A stretch of DNA of 64,000 bases from positions 62,001 to 126,000 of the forward strand of contig NZ_RSED01000008.1 in the NCBI RefSeq assembly GCF_003933735.1, written 5' to 3'. Shown here piece by piece: positions 55,501 through 64,000 of the stretch (positions within the stretch are counted from its first letter, which is position 1; each line of letters starts with the position of its first letter). The position numbers and the translations under genes are program-made. Under the pieces are notes generated by a model, which saw only the letters and a program-made list of their open reading frames with translations, was not told the origin of the DNA and did not search any database. Origin of the DNA: Aquabacterium soli. Its GTDB lineage: Bacteria; Pseudomonadota; Gammaproteobacteria; Burkholderiales; Burkholderiaceae_C.

Positions 55501-58500
55501 TGACAGCGGTGATGCTCAGGCTGTCGCCATCCACATCGCTGTCGTTGGTGCGTGGGTCGAACGTGACGATGCTGTCCTCGGCCACGGTGACGTGGTCGGG
55601 GGTGGCCGTCGGGTTGTCGTTGACGGGCGTGACACCGACCTTGACGGTCGAGGTGGCGGTGCCGCCATGGCCGTCGCTGATGGAGACGGTGAAGACGTCG
55701 GAGCCGTTGTAGTCCTTGCCGGGGGTGTAGGTCCAGGTGCCGTCCGTGTTGACGACCACCGTGCCGTGCGCTGGGGTTGTGCCGCCCAAGGTGTAGGTCA
55801 GCGGATCGCCATCGGCATCGGTGGCCTTGACCTGGCCCTTGACGGGCGTGTCTTCAGGCGTGGTGACGCTGTAGGTGCCTGTGACGGGGTCAAAGTTCGG
55901 ATCGGTCGGGTCTTCGGGCTTGGGCGGGTCGTTCGCCGGTGTCACGCCGATGGTGACCGTGGACGTGGCGGTGCCGCCCTGACCGTCGCTCACCAGCACG
56001 GTGAAGACGTCGGAGCCGTTGTAGTCCTTGGCCGGGGTGTAGGTCCAGGTGCCGTTGGCGTTGACGACGACCGTGCCATGGGCCGGGCTGGTGCCGCCCA
56101 GGGCGTAGGTCAGCACGTCGCCATCGGCATCGGTGGCCTTGACCTGGCCGGAGACGGGCGTGTCTTCAGGCGTGATGGCCTTGTAGTTGCCGGTGGCCGG
56201 GTCGTAGCTGGTGCCCGGGCGGTTGGGGTCGGTAGGCGTATCAGTGATGACGGGCGGATCGTTGACCGGCGTCACACCGATCTTCACGGTGGAGGTGGCG
56301 GTGCCGCCATGGCCGTCATCGACCAGCACGGTGAAGCTGTCGTTGCCGTTGTAGTCCTTGGACGGGGTGTAGGTCCAGGTGCCGTCGGCATTGACGACCA
56401 CGGTGCCGTGCGTCGGGGTGGTGCTGCCCAGCTTGAAGGTGAGCGTGTCGCCGTCCACGTCGGTGGCCTTGACCTGGCCCTTGACGGGCGTGTCTTCAGG
56501 CGTGGTGACGCTGTAGGTGCCGGTGGTCGGGTCGAAGTTCGGGTTGTTCGGATCTTGAGGCGTCGGGTTGTCGTTGACCGGCGTCACACCGATCTTCACG
56601 GTGGATGTGGCGGTGCCGCCATGGCCGTCATCGACCAGCACGGTGAAGCTGTCGTTGCCGTTGTAGTCCTTGTTCGGCGTGTAGGTCCAGGTGCCGTCGG
56701 CATTGACGACCACGGTGCCGTGTGTCGGGGTGGTGCTGCCGAGCTTGAAGGTGAGCGTGTCGCCGTCCACGTCGGTGGCCTTGACCTGGCCCTTGACGGG
56801 CGTGTCTTCAGGCGTGGTGACGCTGTAGGTGCCGGTGGTCGGGTCGAAGTTCGGGTTGTTCGGATCTTGAGGCGTCGGGTTGTCGTTGACCGGCGTCACA
56901 CCGATCTTCACGGTGGATGTGGCGGTGCCGCCATGGCCGTCATCGACCAGCACGGTGAAGCTGTCGTTGCCGTTGTAGTCCTTGGACGGGGTGTAGGTCC
57001 AGGTGCCGTCGGCATTGACGACCACGGTGCCATGCGCCGGCTTGGTGCTGCCCAAGGTGTAGGTCAGCGTGTCGCCATCGACGTCGGTGGCCTTGACCTG
57101 ACCGGAGACGGCGGTGTCCTCGGGCGTCGTGGCCTTGTAGTTGCCAGTGGTCGGGTCGTAGGTGGTGCCGGGATGGTTGGGGTCGGTCGGCGTGTCGGTG
57201 ATGACGGGTGGGTCATTGACTGGCGTCACGCCGATGGTGATCGTGGACGTGGCCTTGCCGCCATGGCCGTCATTGACCAGCACGGTGAAGACATCGGAGC
57301 CGTTGTAGTCCTTGGCAGGCGTGTAGGTCCAGGTGCCATCGGTGTTGACAACGACGGTGCCGTGGGCTGGCGAGGTGCCGCCCAGGGTGTAGGTCAGTGT
57401 GTCGCCATCGGCGTCAGTGGCCTTGACCCGGCCGGACACGGGGGTGTCTTCGGGTGTCGCTGCCTTGTAGTTGCCTGTGGTCGGGTCGAAACTCTGGCCG
57501 GGCACGTCCGGATCGGTGAGCACCGGCACGTTGTTCTCCGCTGAACCGCTGCCTTGGGCGGTCACGCTGGAGACAGTGTCGTACACGGTGGCCGTGACGG
57601 TGACCTTGACATCCCCCACGTGGTCGCTGGGCAGTGTCATGACCAGGCCGGTGAGTGTGACGGCATGGGTGACCGGATCCACCGACACCTGGTAGTCACC
57701 GCTGCTCGACAGCGGCAGCGTCCAGGTACCGTCCGCGTTCTTCGTTCCCACCGACAGCGTGGCATCGCTGGGAACGGAGATCACCAACGCACTCACATGC
57801 TCGGAATGATCGATGTCGGTCGGCGTTGCCGTCACGGTGATCGGGATGCTCTCGCTCGCAACGTAGGTGACGTTGTTGATGATGTAGTCGTCGTGAGACC
57901 CCGGTGCCGTGAAGTCGATGCGGCTGATCGAGGCCCCGTTGTCTGCCTTGAGCGTGATCGCGGGGTCGATCTGGTCGGTGATCCCGGTGACCACGCCGCT
58001 GCCGATGACATTGCCGCTGGCGTCGTACAGGGTGTAGGCGGCATGCTCCGTCGGCGACAGCCATGAGAACTGGACCGTGGCGCTGCTGGCCGGGTGGTCC
58101 AAGGCAATGGACAGCTTCTCGGATGTCTGCGTGGCGCGGTCGTGTCCCAACTCGGGTGGTTCGCCATCGTTGCCAGTGTCTGCGGAGACGCTGCCAGCCA
58201 CGCCGAAACCGGCCACATTGATACCGTTCACCGTGCTGACCGTGCCGACGGATCCGTCGAAATTGGTGGCCGTGACCTTGAAGCCAAGGTCTGTGGCCGT
58301 GGCATTGTCCTTGGTGATCGCCACCACGTCGGCACTGGCATTGCCGAGCGACACGGTGACCACCGGGATGTCGGCCACCGGGGCGATGTTCACTGTCACC
58401 GTAGAGCTGACCTTGCCGCCGTGGCCATCGTCCACCACCACGGTGAAGCTGTCGCTGCCACTGTAGTCCTTGCCCGGCGTGTAGGTGTAGCTGCCGTCGG

Positions 58501-60487
58501 CCGCGACCTCCACGGTGCCATGGGTCGGATCATTGCCCTTGGTGAAGGTCAGCGTGTCGCCGTCTACGTCCGTGGCGGCCACCTTGCCCACCACCGTTGC
58601 GTCCTCAGAGGTGGTGACCTTGTAGGTGTTCGTTGTCGGGTCGAAGTCCTGGCCCGGCACGTTCGGGTCGGTGAGCACGGGAGGGTCGTTCACCGGATTG
58701 ATGCCAACATTGACGGTGGAGGTGGCGGTGCCGCCATGGCCGTCGGAGACGGTGACGGTGAAGACGTCGGAGCCGTTGTAGTCCTTGGATGGCGTGTAGG
58801 TCCAGGTGCCATCGGCGTTGACGACCACGGTGCCATGTGCGGGCGAGGTCTTGCCCAGGGTGTAGGTCAGCGTGTCACCGTCGGCATCGGTGGCTTTGAC
58901 TTGGCCGGAGACGGGGGTGTCTTCGTCGGTGGTGACGTTGTAGTTGCCGGTGGCCGGATCGAACGTCGGGTTGTCCGGGTCTTCGGGCTTGGGCGGATCG
59001 TTCACCGGCGTGACGCCGATGTTGACGGTGGACGTGGCAGTGCCCCCGTTGCCGTCGGACACGAGCACGGTGAAGACGTCGGAGCCGTTGTAGTCCTTGG
59101 ATGGCGTGTAGGTCCAGGTGCCATCGGCGTTGACGACCACGGTGCCATGTGCGGGCGAGGTCTTGCCCAGGGTGTAGGTCAGCGTGTCACCGTCGGCATC
59201 GGTGGCTTTGACTTGGCCGGAGACGGGGGTGTCTTCGTCGGTGGTGACGTTGTAGTTGCCGGTGGCCGGATCGAACGTCGGGTTGTCCGGGTCTTCGGGC
59301 TTGGGCGGATCGTTCACCGGCGTGACGCCGATGTTGACGGTGGACGTGGCAGTGCCCCCGTTGCCGTCGGACACGAGCACGGTGAAGACGTCGGAGCCGT
59401 TGTAGTCCTTGGATGGCGTGTAGGTCCAGGTGCCATCGGCGTTGACGACCACGGTGCCGTGCTCGGGGGAAGTCTTGCCCAGCGTATAGGTCAGTGTGTC
59501 GCCATCGACGTCGGTGGCCTTGACCTGGCCCGACACGGACGTGTCCTCGGGCGTGGTGACCTTGTAGTCTCCGGTGGTCGGGTCGAAGGTGGTGCCCGGG
59601 AAGTTCGGGTTGGTCGGGTCGTCGGTGATGACGGGTGGGTCATTGACCGGCGTCACGCCGATGGAGACGGTGGACGTGGCCGTGCCGCCCCTGCCGTCCG
59701 ACACCAGCACGGTGAAGCTGTCTGCGCCGTTGTAGTCCTTGCCGGGTGTGTAGGTCCAGGTGCCGTCGGCATTGACGACCACGGTGCCATGAGCCGGCGC
59801 GGTGCCGCCCAGGGCATAGGTCAGCGGGTCGCCATCGGCGTCAGTGGCTTTGACTTGGCCGGACACCGGCGTGTCTTCGGGCGTCGTGACCTGGTAGTTT
59901 CCGGTGTTCGGGTCGAAGCTGGTCGTGGGGCGGTCGGGATCGGTCGGCGTGTCCGTGATGACGGGGGCGTCATTGGCATCTTGCGGCGGCTCGGCGGCTT
60001 GCACGGCTTGGGCTTGGGTTCGGTCATCGGTGCCGTAGGTGAACTCCTGCGGGTTGACACCTTCGTTGACGCGGTCCACGCGCAGGCCCTCGCCCAGCGT
60101 GCTGCCGCCGCCGCCACCGGCCAGACCGGCCGCGGTGGCATCGTCCGCATTGCCATTGTTCACTGCGGCGATCACATCGTCGATGTTGTCACCGGGGAGC
60201 ACCGTGGCGGCCGCCTTGGTCTTCGCGGAGGTGGCATCGGCCTTCTGCTCGGCCAGCAGTGCTTCGGCCTGCGCGTTGTGCGCGGCGATGTCACGAGGGG
60301 TCCACAGGGCGCCCTGGGTGTCCGTCACCTGGATCTGGGCACCTGCGGCCGAGATGATGCGGTCACCAGGGTGGATGACATCGCCGACCTGCAGAGGGCG
60401 GGCCGGTCCGCCGTTGGCGGGGGTGACGCTGACATTGCCCTTCAGGCTGCTGACGGTGCCAACCGGCACTTGTGTGGTGGTGACCAT
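52562..60487 (-). CDS. lapA: giant LapA-type repeat adhesin
   Basis: The 2641-residue protein begins with a Lap-type N-terminal retention domain (about residues 1-115, QVPVGTVSSLKGNVSV..., IQVTDTQGALWTPRDIAAHNAQAE) and the LapG site TAAG at residues 118-121 followed by LAGGGGG. About eleven repeats of roughly 104-114 residues follow (TPEDTPVSGQVKATDADGD, GTWTYTPSKDYNG, GGTATSTV), broken by a divergent segment after the fifth. Then come a twelfth, divergent repeat, a vWFA domain with the MIDAS motif DVSGSMEN, further cadherin-like domains, and a C-terminal type I secretion region (VDTIVDFDT, LDLRDLLSGEH). The start at 60487 has GAGAGGA before it. It should tether the cell until LapG cuts it. 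Confidence 0.95.
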   Translation of the reverse strand: MVTTTQVPVGTVSSLKGNVSVTPANGGPARPLQVGDVIHPGDRIISAAGAQIQVTDTQGALWTPRDIAAHNAQAEALLAEQKADATSAKTKAAATVLPGDNIDDVIAAVNNGNADDATAAGLAGGGGGSTLGEGLRVDRVNEGVNPQEFTYGTDDRTQAQAVQAAEPPQDANDAPVITDTPTDPDRPTTSFDPNTGNYQVTTPEDTPVSGQVKATDADGDPLTYALGGTAPAHGTVVVNADGTWTYTPGKDYNGADSFTVLVSDGRGGTATSTVSIGVTPVNDPPVITDDPTNPNFPGTTFDPTTGDYKVTTPEDTSVSGQVKATDVDGDTLTYTLGKTSPEHGTVVVNADGTWTYTPSKDYNGSDVFTVLVSDGNGGTATSTVNIGVTPVNDPPKPEDPDNPTFDPATGNYNVTTDEDTPVSGQVKATDADGDTLTYTLGKTSPAHGTVVVNADGTWTYTPSKDYNGSDVFTVLVSDGNGGTATSTVNIGVTPVNDPPKPEDPDNPTFDPATGNYNVTTDEDTPVSGQVKATDADGDTLTYTLGKTSPAHGTVVVNADGTWTYTPSKDYNGSDVFTVTVSDGHGGTATSTVNVGINPVNDPPVLTDPNVPGQDFDPTTNTYKVTTSEDATVVGKVAATDVDGDTLTFTKGNDPTHGTVEVAADGSYTYTPGKDYSGSDSFTVVVDDGHGGKVSSTVTVNIAPVADIPVVTVSLGNASADVVAITKDNATATDLGFKVTATNFDGSVGTVSTVNGINVAGFGVAGSVSADTGNDGEPPELGHDRATQTSEKLSIALDHPASSATVQFSWLSPTEHAAYTLYDASGNVIGSGVVTGITDQIDPAITLKADNGASISRIDFTAPGSHDDYIINNVTYVASESIPITVTATPTDIDHSEHVSALVISVPSDATLSVGTKNADGTWTLPLSSSGDYQVSVDPVTHAVTLTGLVMTLPSDHVGDVKVTVTATVYDTVSSVTAQGSGSAENNVPVLTDPDVPGQSFDPTTGNYKAATPEDTPVSGRVKATDADGDTLTYTLGGTSPAHGTVVVNTDGTWTYTPAKDYNGSDVFTVLVNDGHGGKATSTITIGVTPVNDPPVITDTPTDPNHPGTTYDPTTGNYKATTPEDTAVSGQVKATDVDGDTLTYTLGSTKPAHGTVVVNADGTWTYTPSKDYNGNDSFTVLVDDGHGGTATSTVKIGVTPVNDNPTPQDPNNPNFDPTTGTYSVTTPEDTPVKGQVKATDVDGDTLTFKLGSTTPTHGTVVVNADGTWTYTPNKDYNGNDSFTVLVDDGHGGTATSTVKIGVTPVNDNPTPQDPNNPNFDPTTGTYSVTTPEDTPVKGQVKATDVDGDTLTFKLGSTTPTHGTVVVNADGTWTYTPSKDYNGNDSFTVLVDDGHGGTATSTVKIGVTPVNDPPVITDTPTDPNRPGTSYDPATGNYKAITPEDTPVSGQVKATDADGDVLTYALGGTSPAHGTVVVNANGTWTYTPAKDYNGSDVFTVLVSDGQGGTATSTVTIGVTPANDPPKPEDPTDPNFDPVTGTYSVTTPEDTPVKGQVKATDADGDPLTYTLGGTTPAHGTVVVNTDGTWTYTPGKDYNGSDVFTVSISDGHGGTATSTVKVGVTPVNDNPTATPDHVTVAEDSIVTFDPRTNDSDVDGDSLSITAVNGSPISTTTPVVLPEGTISLNGNGTLTFTPAPNYNGTLSLSYTLSDGHGGTAQAPITIDVTPVDDVAMVGSGSASLSEEGLSNGIADSTGSPDTTNATSASGKLSVTDADGGNNTITLSGPSGLTSGGSTITWSGTGTVDNPLVGSASGKTIITASIDSNGNYQVSLQGPVDHANTTTEDVRSIQLTVQASNGVSTSTSTLTLNVEDDSPASGNQTQYISPATQSTNVMLVVDVSGSMENALADKTVNGLKATIKGLLDHYGELGDVRVQIVTFSDSASARATWMTLSDAKTFVDKLSANGGTNYDAALASAQTGFNASGKLAGAVNVSYFFSDGEPTKGREVDTGSDKTKWEAFLKANDIDSYAMGINGASSSNLKYLEPIAYNGASETERPAVILTSNTAVKTYLDNSVVTVEHGSLSGLAGADGLKAVTAFSATNQTSSTYDAATGIQTITLSSGSRIELNLATGEYTYTRPAGNTGDTFSYTIVDKDGDKGSGTLTLTTVNHAPEGTDGTVSLAEDTTYHLQVSDFGFKDSDTGDRLSVVRIDTLPTDGQLSLNGKAVVAGQVIAASDIGSLVFKPDANENGSTYAKMTFSVADRAGVYDTTPNTLTFNVTPVNDAPLARIASHGGLLGLVDVSVDPILNFSSHQHLGVYDVDNNLTRIDLSVKNLLSVGGLANDILGLIGLGGDHSKLTIDTALAQSYGFNISGNDTRHIVITSATAGGTVDYALVNKLLATLVYDPAELLGVSADLLPTMTIKATDAYGLSSTDTASAGLISVHVDTIQDVLDTKVDVSLSATVDSAVTLTHDALTGEFTHAIDVGLSVSTPLTLTGHSASSDVFAWSLSDQGTATASTGTNGTTVGVTHAVDTIVDFDTVARSAGGDVLDLRDLLSGEHTVGGTGNLSQFLDFDTTSQPGSTVVHVSTTGGFTAGYDAKAEDQTIVLQNVNLRGDLGLGASASDNQVIAELMTRGKLLVDNH
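55620..60000 (-). repeat. tandem 312-342 bp repeats within the adhesin gene
   Basis: The repeats are near-identical at DNA level in places. A 312-bp unit is repeated without change over about 390 bp (58755-59146 equals 59067-59458), and a second set at 56281-56990 has three copies offset by 312 bp with very few differences. Such long direct repeats can recombine to change repeat number. Confidence 0.9.
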
Positions 60488-60599
60488 GGAAATCCTCTCG
60501 AAACGTAACAACCGGCCGGGCTCTAGATTGAAGCCTGCACCCCCCGCGAGCAAGGGGTTGACCGGGGGCGTCCGAGAACTAATCCACTCCCCGACCGGA

Positions 60600-60627
60600 T
60601 ATTTATGCGCTTAAGCCCCTTCGTCAG
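60600..60627 (-). promoter_or_regulatory. possible promoter of the adhesin gene
   Basis: In the 311 bp between lapC and lapA, CTGACG (60627-60622) and TAAATA (60605-60600) on the minus strand are 16 bp apart, in the only AT-rich patch of the gap. The match is moderate. No other gene is seen in this gap. Confidence 0.3.
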
Positions 60628-60798
60628 GCCGTCCGCGGTTTCCGAAAGCCGGAGGCGCGCAAACCGACGAACGAACCCATGGCTCAAGCTGGCCGCTATT
60701 TCGACCGAATCGAACGGAAATGAAGGAATTGCGCACGGATTCGTGCCGCCGATGGGCCCATTGCGCCCAGAGCCTTCCCAGGCCCCGGGCTGCCGACA

Positions 60799-62235
60799 TC
60801 AGCGCTCTCGCAGCGCGTAGTTCTTGGCCTTGAGAACCGGCTTGAGCAGGTAGGCCATCACGGTCTTCTTGCCCGTGAGAATGTCCACTTCGGCCGTCAT
60901 GCCCGGGATGATCGGCATCTTCTCGCCGAAATTGGGCAGGGTGGTGCGCACCCGCACCACGTAATAGGTGTTGATGCCGCGCTCGTCCGTGATGGTGTCG
61001 GGGCTGATGTTCTCGACCTTGGCATCCAGGCCGCCATAGATGGAGAAATCGTAGGAGGTGAACTTGACGGTGGCGGCCTGACCCGGGTGGATGAAGGCAA
61101 TGTCCTTGGGTTGCACGCGCGCCTCCAGCACCAGGGCGTCGTCCAGCGGCACGATCTCGACGATGTCCTTGCCAGGCTGCACCACGCCGCCCACGGTGTT
61201 GGCCATCAGGCGCTGCACCCGGCCCCGCACGGGTGATTTCACCTGGGCCTTGTCCACCTTGTCGACCAGCGCCACGGCGCCTTCATTCATGCTGTTGAGG
61301 CGGCTCAGCGTTTCGGACAGTTCCTTGCGGGCTTCGTTGCGGAAAGAAAGCTCTGTCTCCTGGATCTTGCGGGACGCCTCGGCGATGGAGGCCTGCACAC
61401 GGGCGCTCTGGGCCCCGGCCTGCTCCATGTCGCCTCGGGACCGGGTCAGGTCACGCTCCAGCCGCAGGATCTCCACCTCGGAGACAGCGCCAGTGGTCAA
61501 CAAGGGCTTGGTCTTGTTCAGTTCCTGTTGCGACAGCTCCAGGCTGCGGGTGGCCGATTCGCGTTTGGCGCGCACTTCGCTGAGCTCCTGCTGGCGTTGC
61601 GCCAGCTGCTGCTGGCTGATGCCGATCAGGGCCGACAACTCCGAGCGCCGGGAATCGTAGAGCTGGGTTTCTTCGTCGACGACACGCTGCTCTTCGGGGC
61701 CACTGGCGATCGGTGGCACGAAGCTCGTGCCCTCGGCCAGTGATTTCAGGCGGATGGCCTTGACCTTCAGCGAGAAGGTCTGCGCGGCGCTCTCGCGCAC
61801 GCCGGAGGTGGCGCGCGTCTCGTCGATCTTGAGCAGCATCTGGCCAGCCTCGACCACCTGGCCTTCCTGCACCAGGATCTCGGTGACCACGCCGCCGTCC
61901 AGCGCCTGGATCACCTGCAGCTGCTTGGAGGGCACCACCTTGGCTTCGCCCTTGGTCACCTCGTCCACGTGGGCGAACGAGGCCCAGACGATCAGCAGCA
62001 CCACGATCAGCAGGGCGGTGCGCACCAGGGTCTGGGCGCGGTAGGTGGTGGCGGTGGACATCACCGCGTCGGCCTCCATCTCGAAATTGCGCATGCCGGC
62101 CGCTTCGGCCGTGGCGGGCGAGATGCGGGGGCCCGTGATGCGGTCGAGGACGCGGTCGGTGATGGGTGCCAGGCGCAGGCGGATGGATTCGAGCAGGCCC
62201 AGGATCGACTTGCCGGCGTTCATGAGGATTTTCAT
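60799..62235 (-). CDS. lapC: HlyD-family membrane-fusion protein of the adhesin exporter
   Basis: The 478-residue protein has a short N-terminal cytoplasmic part, one membrane helix (about residues 75-95, ALLIVVLLIVWASFAHVDE), a biotinyl-lipoyl-like domain with QVIQALDGGVVTEILVQEGQVV, a long coiled coil (about 160-330) and a C-terminal beta-barrel segment with ILTGKKTVMAYLLKPVLKA, the type I secretion adapter plan. It links the ABC exporter (lapB, 13 bp upstream) to the TolC-type channel. GAGGAA lies before the ATG at 62235; the longer frame to 62301 overlaps lapB. Confidence 0.95.
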   Translation of the reverse strand: MKILMNAGKSILGLLESIRLRLAPITDRVLDRITGPRISPATAEAAGMRNFEMEADAVMSTATTYRAQTLVRTALLIVVLLIVWASFAHVDEVTKGEAKVVPSKQLQVIQALDGGVVTEILVQEGQVVEAGQMLLKIDETRATSGVRESAAQTFSLKVKAIRLKSLAEGTSFVPPIASGPEEQRVVDEETQLYDSRRSELSALIGISQQQLAQRQQELSEVRAKRESATRSLELSQQELNKTKPLLTTGAVSEVEILRLERDLTRSRGDMEQAGAQSARVQASIAEASRKIQETELSFRNEARKELSETLSRLNSMNEGAVALVDKVDKAQVKSPVRGRVQRLMANTVGGVVQPGKDIVEIVPLDDALVLEARVQPKDIAFIHPGQAATVKFTSYDFSIYGGLDAKVENISPDTITDERGINTYYVVRVRTTLPNFGEKMPIIPGMTAEVDILTGKKTVMAYLLKPVLKAKNYALRER

Positions 62236-62248
62236 GGTCGTGGGTTCC

Positions 62249-64000
62249 TCAGCTGGCGCGGGCGATGCGTCCTGCGGACAGTGCCTGCAGGATGCGCTCA
62301 CGGGGCCCGTCGGCCACGATCTTGCCCTGGTCGACCACGATCACGCGGTCCACGAAGGCCAGCATGGAGGTGCGGTGCGTCACCAGCAGCACCGTCTTGC
62401 CCTGAGTGAACTCGGCCATGCGCTGCGTGACGAAGGCTTCGGTCGAGAAGTCCATCGCGCTGGTAGGTTCGTCCAGCAGCAGCAGCGGCGCGTTGTGCAG
62501 TACCGCGCGGGCGATGCCCACGCTCTGGCGCTGGCCGCCTGACAGCAGCTCGCCGCGCTCGCCCACCTGCATGTCAAAGCCTTGAGGATGGCGGTGCACG
62601 AAATCGGTCATGCCGGCCATCTCGGCCGCAGCCACCACGGATTCGTCCACCGCGTGGGGCATGCCGAAGGTGATGTTGTCGCGCAGCGAGCCGTAGAACA
62701 GGGTCACATCCTGCGAGACATAGCCCAGGTTGCGGCGCACGTCGGCCGGGTCCAGCTGGCGCATGTCGATGCCGTCCAGCAGCACCGAGCCTTCCTTGGG
62801 CTGGTACAGGCCCAGCACCAGTTTCTGGATCGTGGTCTTGCCCGAACCCACCTTGCCGATGAAGGCTACTTTCTCGCCCGCGTTGATCTTGAAGCTCAGG
62901 CCATCGAGGGCCGCATCCTGCCGATTGGGGTAGGCGAAGGACACGTTGCGGAACTCGATCTCGCCCTTGAGCTCGCGGCGCTGGATGAAGGTCTTGCCTT
63001 CGGGGCGCTCGACGGGCTTTTCCATGATCTGCTCGAGCGATTCGAGCGCGGTGCGCGCGCCCTGGTACTGCATCAGCAGGCCCACGATCTGCCCGGCAGG
63101 CGCCAGCGCACGGCCGGCCAGCATGTTGGCCGCGATCAGGCCCCCCATGGTCAGGCTCTTGTCGGTGATCAGGTACACGCCGATGATCACGATGGTGACC
63201 GAGACCAGTTGCTGCAAGGTCGAGGTGGTGTACATGGCGCTGGACGACAGCCCGCGCATCTTCACGTTGGTGGCGGCCAGGAACTCGTTGGCCCGCTCCC
63301 AGCGCGACTGGATCACGCCCTCGGCGCCCTGTGCCTTGATGGTCTCGATGCCGGTCAGGCTCTCGACCAGCGTGGCGTTGCGCTGGGCCGAGGCCTGGTA
63401 GGTGGTCTGCGACAGCTCGTGCAGGCGGTGTTGCAGCACGTAGCCGGCCACCAGCACGATCAGGAACACGGTGACCACGGGGATCACCAGCCAGGGCGAG
63501 ATCCAGGCGATGACCGCCACGAACAGCAGGCCGAAAGGCAGGTCGATCAGCGCGGTGACGGTGCTCGAGGCGATGAAATCGCGCACCTGCTCGAAACCGC
63601 GCAGGTTGGATGCGAAGGAGCCGACCGACTGGGGTCGGTTCTCCAGCTTCATGCCCAGCACGCTTTCCATCAGCCGCGCCGAGATCTTGACGTCGATGCG
63701 GGCGCTGGCCTCGTCCACGAAGTGGCTGCGCAGCAGGCGCATGAACAGATCGCTGCCCAGCACCAGCGCCACGCCCACGGCCAGGGCCCACAATGTTTCG
63801 ACCGCATGGTTGGGCACCACCCGGTCGTACACGTTCATCGAGAACAGCGGGAAGGCCAGCGCGAAGATGTTGACCAGCAGCGCGGCCCACAGCACATCCT
63901 TGTAGACGAAGCGCTGGGCCAGCACGGCGCCCCAGAACCAGTGGCCGGATTTGGTGGCCCGCACCTCTGGTGCGCGTTCGTCGAACCGGAAATGCGGCCG
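62249..64000 (-). CDS. lapB: type I secretion ABC transporter LapB (5' end outside window)
   Basis: The 583 visible residues continue past the window edge: the codons before the internal GTG at 63964 still read HFRFDERAPEV, the pre-membrane segment of this family. Six membrane helices span about residues 20-320, then the ATPase domain has Walker A GKVGSGKTTI, signature LSGGQRQSVGIARA and Walker B LLLLDEPTSAMD with the H-loop THR. It should export the LapA-type adhesin with lapC and the TolC-type channel. The missing N-terminus probably holds a degenerate C39-like domain, which cannot be checked here. Confidence 0.95.
   Translation of the reverse strand, partial: RPHFRFDERAPEVRATKSGHWFWGAVLAQRFVYKDVLWAALLVNIFALAFPLFSMNVYDRVVPNHAVETLWALAVGVALVLGSDLFMRLLRSHFVDEASARIDVKISARLMESVLGMKLENRPQSVGSFASNLRGFEQVRDFIASSTVTALIDLPFGLLFVAVIAWISPWLVIPVVTVFLIVLVAGYVLQHRLHELSQTTYQASAQRNATLVESLTGIETIKAQGAEGVIQSRWERANEFLAATNVKMRGLSSSAMYTTSTLQQLVSVTIVIIGVYLITDKSLTMGGLIAANMLAGRALAPAGQIVGLLMQYQGARTALESLEQIMEKPVERPEGKTFIQRRELKGEIEFRNVSFAYPNRQDAALDGLSFKINAGEKVAFIGKVGSGKTTIQKLVLGLYQPKEGSVLLDGIDMRQLDPADVRRNLGYVSQDVTLFYGSLRDNITFGMPHAVDESVVAAAEMAGMTDFVHRHPQGFDMQVGERGELLSGGQRQSVGIARAVLHNAPLLLLDEPTSAMDFSTEAFVTQRMAEFTQGKTVLLVTHRTSMLAFVDRVIVVDQGKIVADGPRERILQALSAGRIARAS

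Noticed and set aside
52565-60508. Very long open frames on the plus strand opposite the adhesin gene (for example 52565-55117, 55358-57544, 58094-60508)
   Set aside because: They mirror the repetitive, GC-rich adhesin codons, have no ribosome-binding sites or domains, and the minus-strand protein has clear family features.

Overview
The window is 64 kb of GC-rich chromosome. Gene order and protein families (thrS-infC-rpmI-rplT-pheS/pheT-ihfA, lptF-lptG-pepA-holC, a FimV-like protein, a CysB/Cbl-type regulator) point to a betaproteobacterium of the order Burkholderiales. Genus cannot be fixed from the sequence alone; a Sphaerotilaceae/Comamonadaceae-type relative is my inference.

Layout. 1-2.1 kb: 3' end of isocitrate lyase, a five-helix membrane protein, and tRNA-Leu, tRNA-Gly and tRNA-Cys. 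2.2-11.6 kb: a translation operon that starts with a threonine-rich leader peptide, an alternative antiterminator pairing and a terminator ahead of thrS. It continues through infC (best read with an ATC start), rpmI, rplT, pheS, an inserted zinc alcohol dehydrogenase, pheT, ihfA and a MerR-type regulator. 11.7-15.3 kb: tRNA-Pro, a divergent copper unit (copZ/copA around a CueR-like operator), tRNA-Arg and an unknown protein. 15.3-25.9 kb: ordinary core genes (enoyl-CoA hydratase family, FimV-like, CysB-like, CbiX, LptG, LptF, PepA, HolC, a LivK-like binding protein).

26.0-34.65 kb is an integrated island at the 3' end of tRNA-Ser(GGA). It has a P4-type integrase, a second tyrosine recombinase, 1.2 kb of hairpin-rich non-coding DNA, an orphan protein, a small membrane ORF, and a cassette of a WYL-domain regulator followed by two unrecognised genes. 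The first of these encodes a 497-residue protein with a coiled coil and glycine-rich segments, the second a 363-residue coiled-coil protein with a C-terminal membrane anchor. A near-copy of the 28-bp sequence in front of the integrase, and a degraded copy of the tRNA-Ser 3' end, mark the far edge. The WYL-plus-two-gene cassette is the best candidate for an undescribed (possibly defence) system.

34.8-47.6 kb: chemotaxis receptor, LprI-like secreted protein, GAF-GGDEF-EAL protein, lipoprotein-cupin-KatE cluster, a YbaL-type antiporter and several small unknowns.

47.6-64 kb is a complete Lap-type biofilm adhesion system: a TolC-type outer-membrane protein with a fused NTF2-like domain (LapE role), periplasmic protease LapG, c-di-GMP receptor LapD, a 2641-residue repeat adhesin with a di-alanine LapG site (LapA role), the membrane-fusion protein LapC and the ABC exporter LapB (cut by the window end). 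When LapD binds c-di-GMP it should hold LapG and keep the adhesin on the surface; when c-di-GMP falls LapG should cleave the N-terminal anchor and release it.
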